NCBI RefSeq assembly: GCF_015694425.1
Contig: NZ_JADQDN010000011.1
Span: 1-64,000 of the forward strand
DNA length: 64,000 nucleotides
Origin: Microvirga terrestris
Lineage (GTDB): Bacteria > Pseudomonadota > Alphaproteobacteria > Rhizobiales > Beijerinckiaceae
Reading direction: 5' to 3'
Made by a program: the position numbers and the translations under genes
Shown: positions 1-9,646 of the stretch, in pieces
Layout: the number at the start of each line of letters is the position of its first letter
Position numbering within the stretch: position 1 is the stretch's first letter
The notes under the pieces: model-generated
Database searches by the model: none
What the model saw: the letters and a program-made list of their open reading frames with translations, nothing else
Told to the model about the DNA's origin: nothing

Positions 1-159
1 GCCGAAGCCGGCGTTCACACCGACGTAGAAGCCGGTCCAGGTGAAGATCGGAGCAGCTGCAATGATCGGAGCCGGAGCGCGGCGAGAAGGAAGGTCAGCA
101 GCGACAGCGCCGGTGGCGAGGCCGAGCAGAGCGACCGAAGAGAGGAGGATCTTTTTCAT
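1..159 (-). CDS. Outer membrane beta-barrel (porin-like) protein, N-terminal fragment
   Basis: The gene is cut by the window edge; only the first 53 codons are present. Translation from ATG at 159 gives MKKILLSSVALLGLATGAVA followed by ADLPSRRAPAP, then a proline/alanine linker and TWTGFYVGVNAGFG. A cleavable signal peptide followed by a W-T-G-F-Y-(V/I)-G-x-N-x-G first beta strand is the signature of the rhizobial Omp25/Omp31-type outer membrane barrel family. The protein would sit in the outer membrane. No close Shine-Dalgarno is visible upstream of the start. The specific family member cannot be named from this fragment. Confidence 0.8.
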   Translation of the reverse strand, partial: MKKILLSSVALLGLATGAVAADLPSRRAPAPIIAAAPIFTWTGFYVGVNAGFG

Positions 160-469
160 TGGTTTGGTCCATCTGTAGGAAGGATGTGGCCCAGCTTGTA
201 ACCCAGACCTGACGCTCCGTCTGTCACTTTCCTGCCACAGTCGAGATTTCGCCGACGCCTTCGCCGGTTTGTTTGCCGTCGTGCTTGTGGATCTCGCCCT
301 AAGTAACCGGCATATGCGACCTAGTCCCGTCACAGTACCAGCTCAGAAATTTATTCTATGTCAATAACTTAACTCTGATCTTAACCGGCATTGCGATCTC
401 AAAGATCAACAGTAACCAATCATTGACCATGATTGCGGAGAGCGCCGCAAGGAGCGTTCAGAACTATGG
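160..469. other. Intergenic stretch upstream of the porin-like gene
   Basis: This 310-base stretch separates the porin-like start (159, minus) from the stop of the alpha/beta hydrolase (470, minus). It is AT-richer between about 340 and 430 than its surroundings. It should hold the porin promoter and leader, but I could not identify convincing -35/-10 boxes or a terminator. Confidence 0.5.
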
Positions 470-1168
470 TTAATCCTTGTTCAGCCACAATCTGAGGGCC
501 TGCGTAACCTGTTCGGGCTGCTCCAGGGTGGACAAGTGTCCCGACTCGGGCACGACAACCAGTGAAGCCCACTCGATCATCTCAGCCATTTCACGCGCGA
601 TCTCTGGCGGCGTGATCGCATCCCCCTCCCCGACGAGAACGATGGTTGGGATCTCGATACTCGGGAGATTCGGGCGCGAGTCGGCGCGTGCCATGATCGC
701 CCGCTGCTGGCGGATATACGCGTCGACTCCCGTCTCCCGCATCATGCCGAGCACAACCTCCTGCAGTTCTCGATCGGCCTGACGCTCCGGATGGACGAGC
801 CGCGGCCAGAGCTTCGAATGGATGTCCTCGAAGCGCCCGGCCTGCGCCAATGCGATCAGACGCTCGCGATCCTGGCTCGCTTCCACCGAGTCCGGGCGAG
901 CGCTCGTGTCGAGCAGGGCCAGTCGTGCCACCCGCTCCGGTGCCTGACGCATGACCTCAAGAGCGATGTATCCGCCCATGGAGAGCCCGGCGACGGCAAA
1001 ACGCTGTGGCGCCTCCTGCAGGAGCCGGGCCGCAATGGCCGGTATCGAATCATCTCGGGTGTGATCCGCAACCAGAATCGCGCGCTCCGACCCTAACGCG
1101 GCCATCTGCGGCTCGAAGAGGCGGGCAGTGCAGGCCAGACCGGGAATCAGAACGAGTGTTTCAGCCAT
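470..1168 (-). CDS. Alpha/beta hydrolase
   Basis: A 232-residue alpha/beta hydrolase fold protein, probably cytoplasmic (no signal peptide). The oxyanion segment LVLIPGLACTARLFEPQ near the N-terminus, the nucleophile elbow G-L-S-M-G-G, the late acid strand IVLVGEGDAITPPE and the final histidine in VPESGHLSTLEQPE provide the Ser-Asp-His triad in canonical order. ATG at 1168 was chosen because AAGGAAC lies about 7 bases upstream; an in-frame TTG is the previous codon. The substrate cannot be read from the sequence; relatives include esterases and 3-oxoadipate enol-lactonase-like enzymes. Confidence 0.85.
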   Translation of the reverse strand: MAETLVLIPGLACTARLFEPQMAALGSERAILVADHTRDDSIPAIAARLLQEAPQRFAVAGLSMGGYIALEVMRQAPERVARLALLDTSARPDSVEASQDRERLIALAQAGRFEDIHSKLWPRLVHPERQADRELQEVVLGMMRETGVDAYIRQQRAIMARADSRPNLPSIEIPTIVLVGEGDAITPPEIAREMAEMIEWASLVVVPESGHLSTLEQPEQVTQALRLWLNKD

Positions 1169-1353
1169 CAAATGTTCCTTCGCCGCCCTCTGGCAACTTT
1201 CCTTGGATTGACAAGCTCATAGCTTCTCTTATGGTCCCGCCACTCCTTAACTTGAGCAAGAGCCTCAGGTGAAACCAGTTTCGCGCCTGTTTGTTGCCGT
1301 AGAGCGCGGCCGGCACTGAAGAGCGCGCCCAGCCCCAACGGTAATGAGAATTC

Positions 1354-2830
<1,477 letters not shown>

Positions 2831-2838
<8 letters not shown>

Positions 2839-3226
2839 CGGGCTCGGGGGCTTGCTTTCGGGACCTCGTTACCGGCTTTCTGGCTGAAGGCGCCTTGCCG
2901 CCTTTGCGAGCTTTGGCACGCTGGGCTGCAGTTCGGGCCATGGCCGCAAAGTCCCGAGCTTCATCAGGATCGTCAAGAGCGGACTCCGGCATGAGCCAAA
3001 AGCTCGTGATAGTTGTGCGACCATCCCGCGTCTCGAATGTAAACGGGCGGGAGCCTAGCTCCTGCAAGGCTTTGATGCCCTCCTCGTCTACTTTAAGGTA
3101 CAGCTCGCCACAGCTCTCCATGGCAAACATCAGTTCGTCCCGGTAGATCCCTCTGCCGCCGAACATCCTGCGAATCTGAACAGGGCCGAAGCTACGGAAA
3201 ATCTCACGAATGGCCTCGGCGTCCAT
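2831..3226 (-). CDS. TfoX/Sxy N-terminal domain protein
   Basis: A 131-residue protein with the TfoX N-terminal fold pattern: IREIFRSFGPVQIRRMFGGRGIY, ELYLKVDEEG and FTFETRDGRTTITSFWLMPESALDDPDEA. It lacks the separate TfoX C-terminal domain and ends in a lysine/arginine-rich tail (KARKGGKAPSARKPVTRSRK) that could bind nucleic acid. Its ATG at 3226 lies 3 bases after the sufA stop with GGAG upstream, so it is probably co-transcribed with sufA. Full-length TfoX regulates competence in gammaproteobacteria; the role of single-domain versions in alphaproteobacteria is unknown, and competence should not be assumed. Confidence 0.85.
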
Positions 3227-3229
3227 ATA

Positions 3230-3610
3230 TCACTCCACAGATTGAAGGGCATTCGGCGTCGCGGGCGTGATGGCGACAGACTCGCCACAGCCGCAAGCCG
3301 AGGTCTGGTTCGGGTTGTTGAACACGAACTGGGATGACATCTTGGTGGTCTGGAAGTCCATTTCGGTGCCGAGCAGGAACAGGACCGCCTTCGGATCGAT
3401 GAGCACCGTCACGCCCTTGTCCTCCACCACCTCGTCGAGAGGGTTGACGCTTTCCGCATATTCCATGGTGTAGGACATGCCGGCGCAGCCGCCGTTCTTC
3501 ACCCCGACGCGAACGCCGACGATGGAACGGTCTGCCTTGCCGATGATATCCTTGACGCGGTTTGCCGCCGCGTCGGTCAAGCTAACGACCTTGAAGCCGG
3601 GTAGAGCCAT
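3230..3610 (-). CDS. sufA: Iron-sulfur cluster assembly A-type carrier SufA
   Basis: A 126-residue A-type Fe-S carrier. The three ligand cysteines are C42 (NGGCAGMSYT) and C106/C108 (TSACGCGES); VLFLLGTEMDFQ and FNNPNQTSACGCG resemble rhizobial SufA more than ErpA. ATG at 3610 was chosen because AGGAGAG sits 4 bases upstream; the longer upstream reading is unlike the family. It accepts or delivers clusters made by SufBCD. In many rhizobia sufA is the last gene of the suf operon; here it is 4.3 kb beyond sufT on the same strand, separated by a plus-strand antiporter, a minus-strand monooxygenase and a plus-strand SDR, so it needs its own promoter. No Irr-like box was seen upstream. Confidence 0.9.
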   Translation of the reverse strand: MALPGFKVVSLTDAAANRVKDIIGKADRSIVGVRVGVKNGGCAGMSYTMEYAESVNPLDEVVEDKGVTVLIDPKAVLFLLGTEMDFQTTKMSSQFVFNNPNQTSACGCGESVAITPATPNALQSVE

Positions 3611-3779
3611 AATTCTCTCCTGACAGCCGGGTTCAAGGCCCGGGCAGAACGAGTTCACATAATGACTAGATAAGGGGTCGAAGGCCAAACGTCGAGACCA
3701 TTGAGGGTTGCCTGAACGGCCGAGGTCGACCATATCGGGATGAAGCCATCCCAAAAATCGACGGTCCGAAGGAGAGCAG

Positions 3780-5675
3780 ATGCCGCATCACACGCCGCTG
3801 ATTTCAACCATCGTTGTCGGCTTGGTTCTGGCATTTGTCTTTGGCGCTCTCGCGCATCGCTTCCGTCTTTCCCCTCTGATCGGCTACCTGCTCGCAGGCG
3901 TCCTGGTCGGTCCCTTCACCCCCGGCTATGTCGCCGACCAGGGACTGGCCAACCAGCTCGCCGAGATCGGCGTCATTCTGCTGATGTTCGGTGTCGGCCT
4001 GCATTTCTCGCTGAAGGATCTCCTCTCGGTCCGAGCGATCGCGATTCCCGGAGCGGTCGTCCAGATTACCAGCGCGACGGCTCTGGGCATGGGCCTCGCC
4101 TGGCTGATGGGCTGGAGCATCGACGGCGGCATCGTCTTCGGCCTGGCGCTCTCGGTCGCCAGTACGGTCGTGTTGCTCAGAGCCCTGCAGGAGCGCCGCC
4201 TCGTCGAGACCGAGCGGGGGCATATCGCCGTCGGCTGGTTGATCGTCGAGGATCTGGCCATGGTCCTCACCCTGGTGCTGCTGCCGGCCTTCGCGGAAGC
4301 CACCTCCGGGGGATCGGCCGATCTCGAATCCATCGTGATCTCCCTTGGCCTCACACTCGGCAAAGTCATTGCCTTCGTGGCCATCATGCTGATCATCGGT
4401 CGACGCGTCATCCCGTGGATCCTTCACTATGTGGCGCATACCGGCTCACGGGAACTCTTCCGCTTGGCCGTCCTGGCCATTGCCTTAGGCGCTGCTTTCG
4501 GCGCGGCCGAGCTATTCGGCGTCTCCTTCGCCCTTGGGGCCTTCTTTGCCGGCATGGTCTTGAGCGAGTCTGAACTCAGCCATCAGGCCGCTTCCGAGAC
4601 CCTGCCACTGCGGGACGCCTTTGCGGTCCTGTTCTTCGTCTCGGTCGGCATGCTGTTCGACCCGATGATCCTGATCACCGATTTCGGTCCTGTGATTGCG
4701 ACCGTCCTGATCATTGTCGTGGGTAAGTCGCTGGCGGCCTTCGCCATCGTACGGCTTTTCGGCCATCCAAACTCGACTGCGCTGACCATTGCCGCGAGCC
4801 TCGCCCAGATCGGCGAGTTCTCTTTTATCCTGGCAGGCTTAGGCCTCGGCCTTCAGATCCTGCCTGAGAAAGGGCACGACCTCATTCTTGCCGGCGCCAT
4901 CCTGTCGATCCTGATCAACCCGTTCCTCTTTACGGTGCTCGACCGGTGGTTCGCAAAGCGAGAAACAATCCGAGCCCAAGCGAAGGCCGATGCTGTCGCG
5001 GCCGAGAAGGAAGCGATTGCAGCGCAGAAGGCGGCTACGGACGCAGCGCGCGAGCCGCTTCCTGTCACGTCTCTTACCGATCATGTGGTGCTCGTCGGCC
5101 ACGGGCGGGTCGGCAAATATATCAGCTGCAAGATGGCGTCGATCGGCGCGCCCCTCCTCGTCATCGAGACCAACAAGGAGCAGGTTGTCGACATTCAGAA
5201 AGATGGCCGCGAGGTCATCGTCGGCAACGCGGCCGATCCCGAGGTGGCCGCGGCCGCCAATATCGGGAAGGCGCGCTGTCTCCTGGTCGCCATTCCCGAT
5301 GCCTTCGAGAGCGGCCAGGTCGTCGAGCAGGCCCGCAGGATCAATCACGATTTGCCGATCATCGTTCGCGCCCACTCCTTCGCCCAGGAGGAGCATGTGA
5401 TGAAGCATGGCGCGACCAGGATCGTGATGGGTGAGCAGGAGATTGCCCGCGCCATGTTCGCCGCCGTGCCCGACGCTCCCCGCACGCCGGTGCTGTCCTC
5501 GGTCGAGGAGGCCGATGACATCGTCGACGAGGATCATGACGGGACGGGGCCAGGCCACGACACAGCGGCATCGTCAGCGTACATGCTCCGGCCGAAAGCC
5601 GATGCCGACGAGGCGGGCGGGAATGCGCCGGAACAGGGGCTGTTGCGCCAGCCACCGAATGAGCCAGGGCGGTGA
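3780..5675 (+). CDS. CPA2-family cation:proton antiporter with TrkA-N domain (YbaL/KefB type)
   Basis: A 631-residue inner membrane protein. Residues 1 to about 390 form roughly a dozen hydrophobic segments of the Na+/H+ exchanger (CPA2) fold, beginning FRLSPLIGYLLAGVLVGPFTPG. From about residue 437 a cytosolic Rossmann TrkA-N domain starts with VVLVGHGRVGKYI (GxGxxG), followed by VIETN and VGNAADPE. A charged alanine-rich linker joins the two, and the C-terminus is acidic and disordered. It probably exports K+ or Na+ against protons under nucleotide control. ATG at 3780 has GGAGAG 4 bases upstream. The last 102 bases overlap the convergent monooxygenase gene. The distinction between KefB and YbaL/RosB is not certain. 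Confidence 0.9.
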   Translation: MPHHTPLISTIVVGLVLAFVFGALAHRFRLSPLIGYLLAGVLVGPFTPGYVADQGLANQLAEIGVILLMFGVGLHFSLKDLLSVRAIAIPGAVVQITSATALGMGLAWLMGWSIDGGIVFGLALSVASTVVLLRALQERRLVETERGHIAVGWLIVEDLAMVLTLVLLPAFAEATSGGSADLESIVISLGLTLGKVIAFVAIMLIIGRRVIPWILHYVAHTGSRELFRLAVLAIALGAAFGAAELFGVSFALGAFFAGMVLSESELSHQAASETLPLRDAFAVLFFVSVGMLFDPMILITDFGPVIATVLIIVVGKSLAAFAIVRLFGHPNSTALTIAASLAQIGEFSFILAGLGLGLQILPEKGHDLILAGAILSILINPFLFTVLDRWFAKRETIRAQAKADAVAAEKEAIAAQKAATDAAREPLPVTSLTDHVVLVGHGRVGKYISCKMASIGAPLLVIETNKEQVVDIQKDGREVIVGNAADPEVAAAANIGKARCLLVAIPDAFESGQVVEQARRINHDLPIIVRAHSFAQEEHVMKHGATRIVMGEQEIARAMFAAVPDAPRTPVLSSVEEADDIVDEDHDGTGPGHDTAASSAYMLRPKADADEAGGNAPEQGLLRQPPNEPGR

Positions 5676-6794
5676 GACCGGCTGCGTGCTGTTGAGGAGT
5701 GGCGTGATCAGCCTGTTCTGAAGCAGCACCTGAAGCCTCTGGGTCATCCTCGTCGGCCACTCGCGTCGTTTCTGCACCAGGGCGAGTTGCTCAGCATCGA
5801 CGGGGCCGTGCTTGAGCAGCGGACCGAGAATATTGGCGGTCGCCACCGCATCCTGGATTGCGAGATTGATGCCCACCCCACCTGCAGGCGACATGGCATG
5901 GGCCGCGTCGCCAATGCAGAGCAGCCCCGGCCGGTACCATTGCTTCAGTCGGTCGACGGCCACCGTCAGAAGCTTGATGTCATCCCAAGCCCCCAGTTCC
6001 TCCAGACGATCTCCCAGAAAGGGGGCTATCCGCGCGAGCTTTTGGTGGAAGGCAGGCAATCCTTCTTGCTTAATCCGTTCCAGCGATCCCTTGGCGATGA
6101 GGTAGGCGCATTGCCAGTAGTCACCCCGGTCGATCATCACCAGCATCTGACCGGCTTCGATGCGCCCGAGCAGCTGGCTCGGATCGCCGGGATGCTTTGA
6201 TACCCGCATCCAAAGCACATCCATCGGCGCACCGACATCCAGCACCTCCAGACCCGCTTTCTCGCGTACCACGGAGCGCCGACCATCGGCAGCCACAAGG
6301 AGATCGGCTTTCACTTCCAGAAGTCCTTCAGGTGTGGAAACCCGTACACCCGTCACCCTGCCCTGCTCCTCGATCAGATCCGTTACCTCCGCCTGCATCC
6401 GAAGCTTGAAAGACGGGTACTCGCGGGCGTGATCGGCCAGGAAGTCGAGAAACTCCCATTGCGGCATGAAGGCGATGAACTTGCAGTGGGTCGGCAGATG
6501 CGAGAAATCGCCGAGCGTCAGCGGAACGCCGCCGACCACCAAGCTGACTGTCTGCGTCTGCTGATGCGGCCGGGCCAGGAACTCATCGAGCAGCCCAAGG
6601 TCATGCATGACCTCAAGGGTCGACGGGTGGATGGTATCGCCGCGAAAATCGCGCAGGAAATCCGCATGCTTTTCGAGGACCAGCACCTCGACGCCCTGCC
6701 GGGCGAGCAGAAGCCCCAGCATCATCCCGGCTGGCCCACCGCCAACGATACAGCAGCGGACCTGGAGGGTTTGAGGCGCTTGAGCTGTGTTCAT
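5574..6794 (-). CDS. FAD-dependent monooxygenase/oxidoreductase (UbiH/PHBH fold)
   Basis: A 406-residue flavoprotein of the aromatic hydroxylase class. The N-terminal dinucleotide fold CCIVGGGPAGMMLGLLLARQG binds FAD ADP; DLLVAADGRRSVVR is the second conserved motif (DG); and CIGDAAHAMSPAGGVGINLAIQDA (GD motif) contacts the flavin ribityl chain. ATG at 6794 has GAGGGAG 3 bases upstream; a longer frame to 6902 has no such support. Substrates of relatives range from ubiquinone precursors to aromatic acids and antibiotics, and this one cannot be assigned. Its 3' end runs 102 bases into the convergent antiporter gene, an unusually long tail-to-tail overlap. Confidence 0.85.
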   Translation of the reverse strand: MNTAQAPQTLQVRCCIVGGGPAGMMLGLLLARQGVEVLVLEKHADFLRDFRGDTIHPSTLEVMHDLGLLDEFLARPHQQTQTVSLVVGGVPLTLGDFSHLPTHCKFIAFMPQWEFLDFLADHAREYPSFKLRMQAEVTDLIEEQGRVTGVRVSTPEGLLEVKADLLVAADGRRSVVREKAGLEVLDVGAPMDVLWMRVSKHPGDPSQLLGRIEAGQMLVMIDRGDYWQCAYLIAKGSLERIKQEGLPAFHQKLARIAPFLGDRLEELGAWDDIKLLTVAVDRLKQWYRPGLLCIGDAAHAMSPAGGVGINLAIQDAVATANILGPLLKHGPVDAEQLALVQKRREWPTRMTQRLQVLLQNRLITPLLNSTQPVSPPWLIRWLAQQPLFRRIPARLVGIGFRPEHVR

Positions 6795-6993
6795 CGGCTC
6801 CCTCGCGAGAATCCATAAATGTTCGGATGCAGGCCAGCCTACCGTCTTTTCTTCCTCAGCCAAACTCAATGAGGCGGGTGAAGGGAAACTATGCCCTTTC
6901 ACAGAAATCGGGCGCAGAAAGCGGGTCGGAACCTAAGAGGGAATTTGAGATCCCAATCACGAGCCGCGTGCTCAATGAGGAAAGATCTCAGAC

Positions 6994-7758
6994 ATGACCA
7001 TACTGAAGAACAAAACTGCCATAGTGACCGGCGCCAGCTCGGGCATCGGCTACGCGACAGCCCGACTGTTTGCGCGCGAGGGGGCCAACGTCATCGTCAC
7101 CGCACGACGGCTGGATGCCCTCAACATGCTGGTCTCGGAGATCGAGGCGGAGGGCGGCCGGGCGGTCGCCCGTGCCGGCAACATCCAGGACGAGTCTCTG
7201 GCCCATGCGCTGGTCGAGACCGCGATCCGCCATTTCGGCGGCCTCGACATCGCCTTCAATAACGCCGGCATGAATGGTGAGATGGGGCCGACGCCGGGCG
7301 TCTCGCTTGCGGGATGGAACGAGGCTCTCGCGGTCAATCTCACGGCGGCCTTTCTGGGTGCCAAGTACCAGATCCCGGCCATGCTCGACCGCGGAGGCGG
7401 CTCCGTGATCTTCACCTCGACCTTCGTCGGCTACACGGCAGGATTCCCCGGGGCAGCCTCCTACGCTGCCAGCAAGTCGGGGCTGATCGGCCTCACCCAG
7501 TCTCTCGCCAGTGAATTCGGCCCACAGGGTGTCCGCGTCAACGCCTTACTGCCGGGCGGCACAGACACGCCTTTGGCCGAAGCCTGGATCAGCACACCCG
7601 AAGCAAAGGCGTTTATCGAGGGCCTCTACGCTCTGAAACGGCTCGCCAGGCCCGAGGAGATCGCCCGGTCGGCGCTTTACCTTGCCTCGGATGCGTCGAG
7701 CTTCACGACGGGAAGTGCGCTGCTCGTCGATGGAGGCGTGTCCATCAACCGGACGTAA
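6994..7758 (+). CDS. Short-chain dehydrogenase/reductase (SDR)
   Basis: A 254-residue classical SDR. The cofactor glycine motif is TGASSGIG, NNAG follows in the fourth beta strand, the catalytic residues are S (FTSTFVG region) and YAASK, and a C-terminal LLVDGGVSINRT completes the fold. VTARR after beta2 suggests an NADP(H)-type site. The gene stands alone on the plus strand between two minus-strand genes and ends at a pair of palindromic repeats. The substrate is unknown; sugar, acyl or secondary alcohol oxidoreduction are all possible. Confidence 0.88.
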   Translation: MTILKNKTAIVTGASSGIGYATARLFAREGANVIVTARRLDALNMLVSEIEAEGGRAVARAGNIQDESLAHALVETAIRHFGGLDIAFNNAGMNGEMGPTPGVSLAGWNEALAVNLTAAFLGAKYQIPAMLDRGGGSVIFTSTFVGYTAGFPGAASYAASKSGLIGLTQSLASEFGPQGVRVNALLPGGTDTPLAEAWISTPEAKAFIEGLYALKRLARPEEIARSALYLASDASSFTTGSALLVDGGVSINRT

Positions 7759-7765
7759 ATGCCCA

Positions 7766-7807
7766 GCTGTTATTCCGGGCTGCGCTCTGCGCTCCCGGAA
7801 TAACAGC
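7766..7807. repeat. Perfect inverted repeat between the SDR gene and sufT
   Basis: Arms GCTGTTATTCCGGG and CCCGGAATAACAGC (14 bp, perfect) enclose a 14-base loop. It lies 8 bases past the SDR stop and could act as a bidirectional terminator between convergent genes, although no T-tract follows. It resembles a dispersed extragenic palindrome. Confidence 0.75.
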
Positions 7808-7817
7808 GGTGCCCGAA

Positions 7818-7850
7818 GCATCATGGCCGGGACAAGCCCGGCCATGATGC
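7818..7850. repeat. Dispersed extragenic palindrome (ATGGCCGGG...CCCGGCCAT family)
   Basis: Perfect 14-bp arms GCATCATGGCCGGG and CCCGGCCATGATGC flank the 5-base loop ACAAG. The same core recurs at 35784, 38205, 52658 and, degenerate, at 54106 and 60234. It sits 28 bases beyond the sufT stop and may protect the 3' end of the suf mRNA. Confidence 0.85.
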
Positions 7851-7877
7851 AAGAGAGTGATATTAGGGTCGAAGGCC

Positions 7878-8249
7878 TTACCACATGTCGAGCGCGACGC
7901 GCGCCTCGTCGGACATCCGGCTCTGGTCCCACGGCGGGTCGAAGACCATGTTGACCTTGACGCTCTGCACACCCTGAACGGTGGAGACGGCGTTTTCGAC
8001 CCAGCCCGGCATCTCGCCGGCCACGGGGCAGCCCGGGGCTGTCAGGGTCATGTCGATGGCGACATTGCGGTCGTCATCGATGTCGACGCGGTAGATCAGG
8101 CCGAGTTCATAGATGTCGGACGGGATCTCGGGGTCGTAGACGGTCTTCAGGGCCGCGATGATGTCGTCCGTCATGCGGTCGAGCTCTTCCGGCGGGATCG
8201 CGGAGCCAGGGGACACCTGCAGCGCGTTGGATGGGGATTGATCGTTCAC
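7878..8249 (-). CDS. sufT: SUF system Fe-S assembly protein SufT (MIP18/DUF59)
   Basis: A 123-residue protein of the MIP18/DUF59 family, last gene of the suf operon. The diagnostic region is AALKTVYDPEIPSDIYELGLIY, followed by IDMTLTAPGCPVAGEMPGWV with the conserved cysteine and VNMVFDPPWDQSRMS at the C-terminus. It assists maturation or targeting of Fe-S proteins. GTG at 8249 was chosen: it lies 10 bases after the sufS stop and has GAGGA about 9 bases upstream, whereas the longer open frame runs back into sufS. Confidence 0.9.
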   Translation of the reverse strand: MNDQSPSNALQVSPGSAIPPEELDRMTDDIIAALKTVYDPEIPSDIYELGLIYRVDIDDDRNVAIDMTLTAPGCPVAGEMPGWVENAVSTVQGVQSVKVNMVFDPPWDQSRMSDEARVALDMW

Positions 8250-8259
8250 AGGTTCATCC

Positions 8260-9495
8260 TCAAGCAAACAGGGTTTCCGCCTTCTGCAGGGCATCCACCA
8301 ATTTATCGACTTCTTGCATGGTGTTGTAGAGGCCAAAGGAGGCCCGGCAGGTCGAGGTCGCTCCGAAGCGCTCCAGCAGCGGCATGGCGCAATGGGTGCC
8401 GGCCCGCACGGCCACGCCCTGCCGATCAATGACGGTCGCTACGTCGTGGGCATGAGCGCCCTTCATCTCGAAGGCAATGATCGCGCCCTTGCCCTTGGCC
8501 TGGCCGATAATGCGCACCGAGTTCATGGCCCGCAGACGCTCATGGGCATAGGCCGAGAGCGCCGCTTCGTGGGCCTGAATGTTCTCCCGGCCGAGCTCCA
8601 TCATAAAGCGGAGCGCCGCATTGAGGCCAATGGCCTCGATGATTGGCGGTGTGCCGGCCTCGAAACGGTGTGGTGGATCGTTGTATGTGATCGCGTCCTG
8701 GCGCACCTCGCGGATCATCTCGCCGCCGCCCGAATAGGGCGGCATCTTCTCCAGCCATTCGCGCTTGCCATAGAGAATACCAATGCCGGTCGGGCCATAG
8801 ACCTTGTGGCCGGTGAAGACGTAGAAATCGGCATCGAGATCGCGCACGTCCACCTGGAGATGGACCGCGCCCTGCGCGCCATCAACCAACACCGGAACCC
8901 CATGAGCGTGGGCGATACGGATGATCTCCTTGATGGGAGTCACGGTGCCCAGCACGTTGGACATGTGGGTGATGGCGACGATCTTGGTACGGGGCGAGAA
9001 CAGCTTCTCGAACTCCTCAACGAGGAAGTTGCCTTCGTCGTCCACCGGCGCCCACTTGATCACTGCCCCCTTCCGCTCCCTCAGGAAGTGCCAGGGCACG
9101 ATGTTGGAATGGTGCTCCATAATGGAGAGGATGATCTCGTCGCCCTCGCCGATATTCATGCGCCCGCAGGAATCCGCCACGAGGTTATAGGCCTCGGTCG
9201 CAGATTTGGTGAAGACGATCTCGTCGGTCGACCCGGCATTGAGAAATTCCCGCACCGTCTCGCGAGCATGCTCGAAGCCTTCGGTCGCCACATTCGCCAT
9301 GTGGTGCAGGCCGCGGTGAACGTTAGCGTAACCCGTCTGCATGGTGTTCACCATGGCGTCGATCACCGCGCGCGGCTTCTGGGCCGAGGCGGCGCTGTCG
9401 AGATAGACCAGCGGCTTGCCATAGACCTGCTGGCCTAGGATCGGAAACTCCGCCCGGACGGCTTCGATGTCGTATGGCTTCACTTGCATGTTCAT
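8260..9495 (-). CDS. sufS: SufS cysteine desulfurase
   Basis: A 411-residue PLP-dependent group II cysteine desulfurase that mobilises sulfur from L-cysteine for the SufBCD scaffold. The PLP Schiff-base lysine is K231 (TGHKVYG), upstream residues are IMEHHSN and VDGAQGA, and the catalytic cysteine C369 lies in RAGTHCAMPL, as expected for SufS. ATG at 9495 begins MNMQVKPYDI. It is the fifth gene of the operon; a 151-base intergenic element with strong hairpins separates it from sufD, so its expression may be partly uncoupled. Confidence 0.95.
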   Translation of the reverse strand: MNMQVKPYDIEAVRAEFPILGQQVYGKPLVYLDSAASAQKPRAVIDAMVNTMQTGYANVHRGLHHMANVATEGFEHARETVREFLNAGSTDEIVFTKSATEAYNLVADSCGRMNIGEGDEIILSIMEHHSNIVPWHFLRERKGAVIKWAPVDDEGNFLVEEFEKLFSPRTKIVAITHMSNVLGTVTPIKEIIRIAHAHGVPVLVDGAQGAVHLQVDVRDLDADFYVFTGHKVYGPTGIGILYGKREWLEKMPPYSGGGEMIREVRQDAITYNDPPHRFEAGTPPIIEAIGLNAALRFMMELGRENIQAHEAALSAYAHERLRAMNSVRIIGQAKGKGAIIAFEMKGAHAHDVATVIDRQGVAVRAGTHCAMPLLERFGATSTCRASFGLYNTMQEVDKLVDALQKAETLFA

Positions 9496-9507
9496 CGCTG
9501 CCTCGTT

Positions 9508-9642
9508 CCCCTCCCCGTTGCGGGGAGGGGTCAGGGGTGGGGGGCGTGCAGGAGACGCTTAATGCAGTCTATTCTGCACGACCCCCACCCGACTTCCGTT
9601 CGCTGGCACTCACTCCAGCCGCCCTCCCGCAAGGGGGAGGGC
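9508..9642. repeat. Composite GC-rich inverted-repeat element inside the suf operon
   Basis: Three nested stems fill the sufD-sufS gap. CCCCTCCCCG/CGGGGAGGGG (loop TTG) is at 9508-9530. GGGTGGGGG at 9535 and CGTGCAG at 9545 pair with CTGCACG at 9574 and CCCCCACCC at 9582. GCCCTCCC/GGGAGGGC is at 9621-9642. The pattern is that of a mobile intergenic repeat rather than a simple terminator. In the operon mRNA it would form stable hairpins just ahead of sufS. Confidence 0.8.
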
Positions 9643-9646
9643 AAAA

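Noticed and set aside
3740-4573. Arginine-rich open frame overlapping the antiporter gene
   Set aside because: It is a shifted frame of the antiporter; hydrophobic segments and the TrkA domain are in the other frame.
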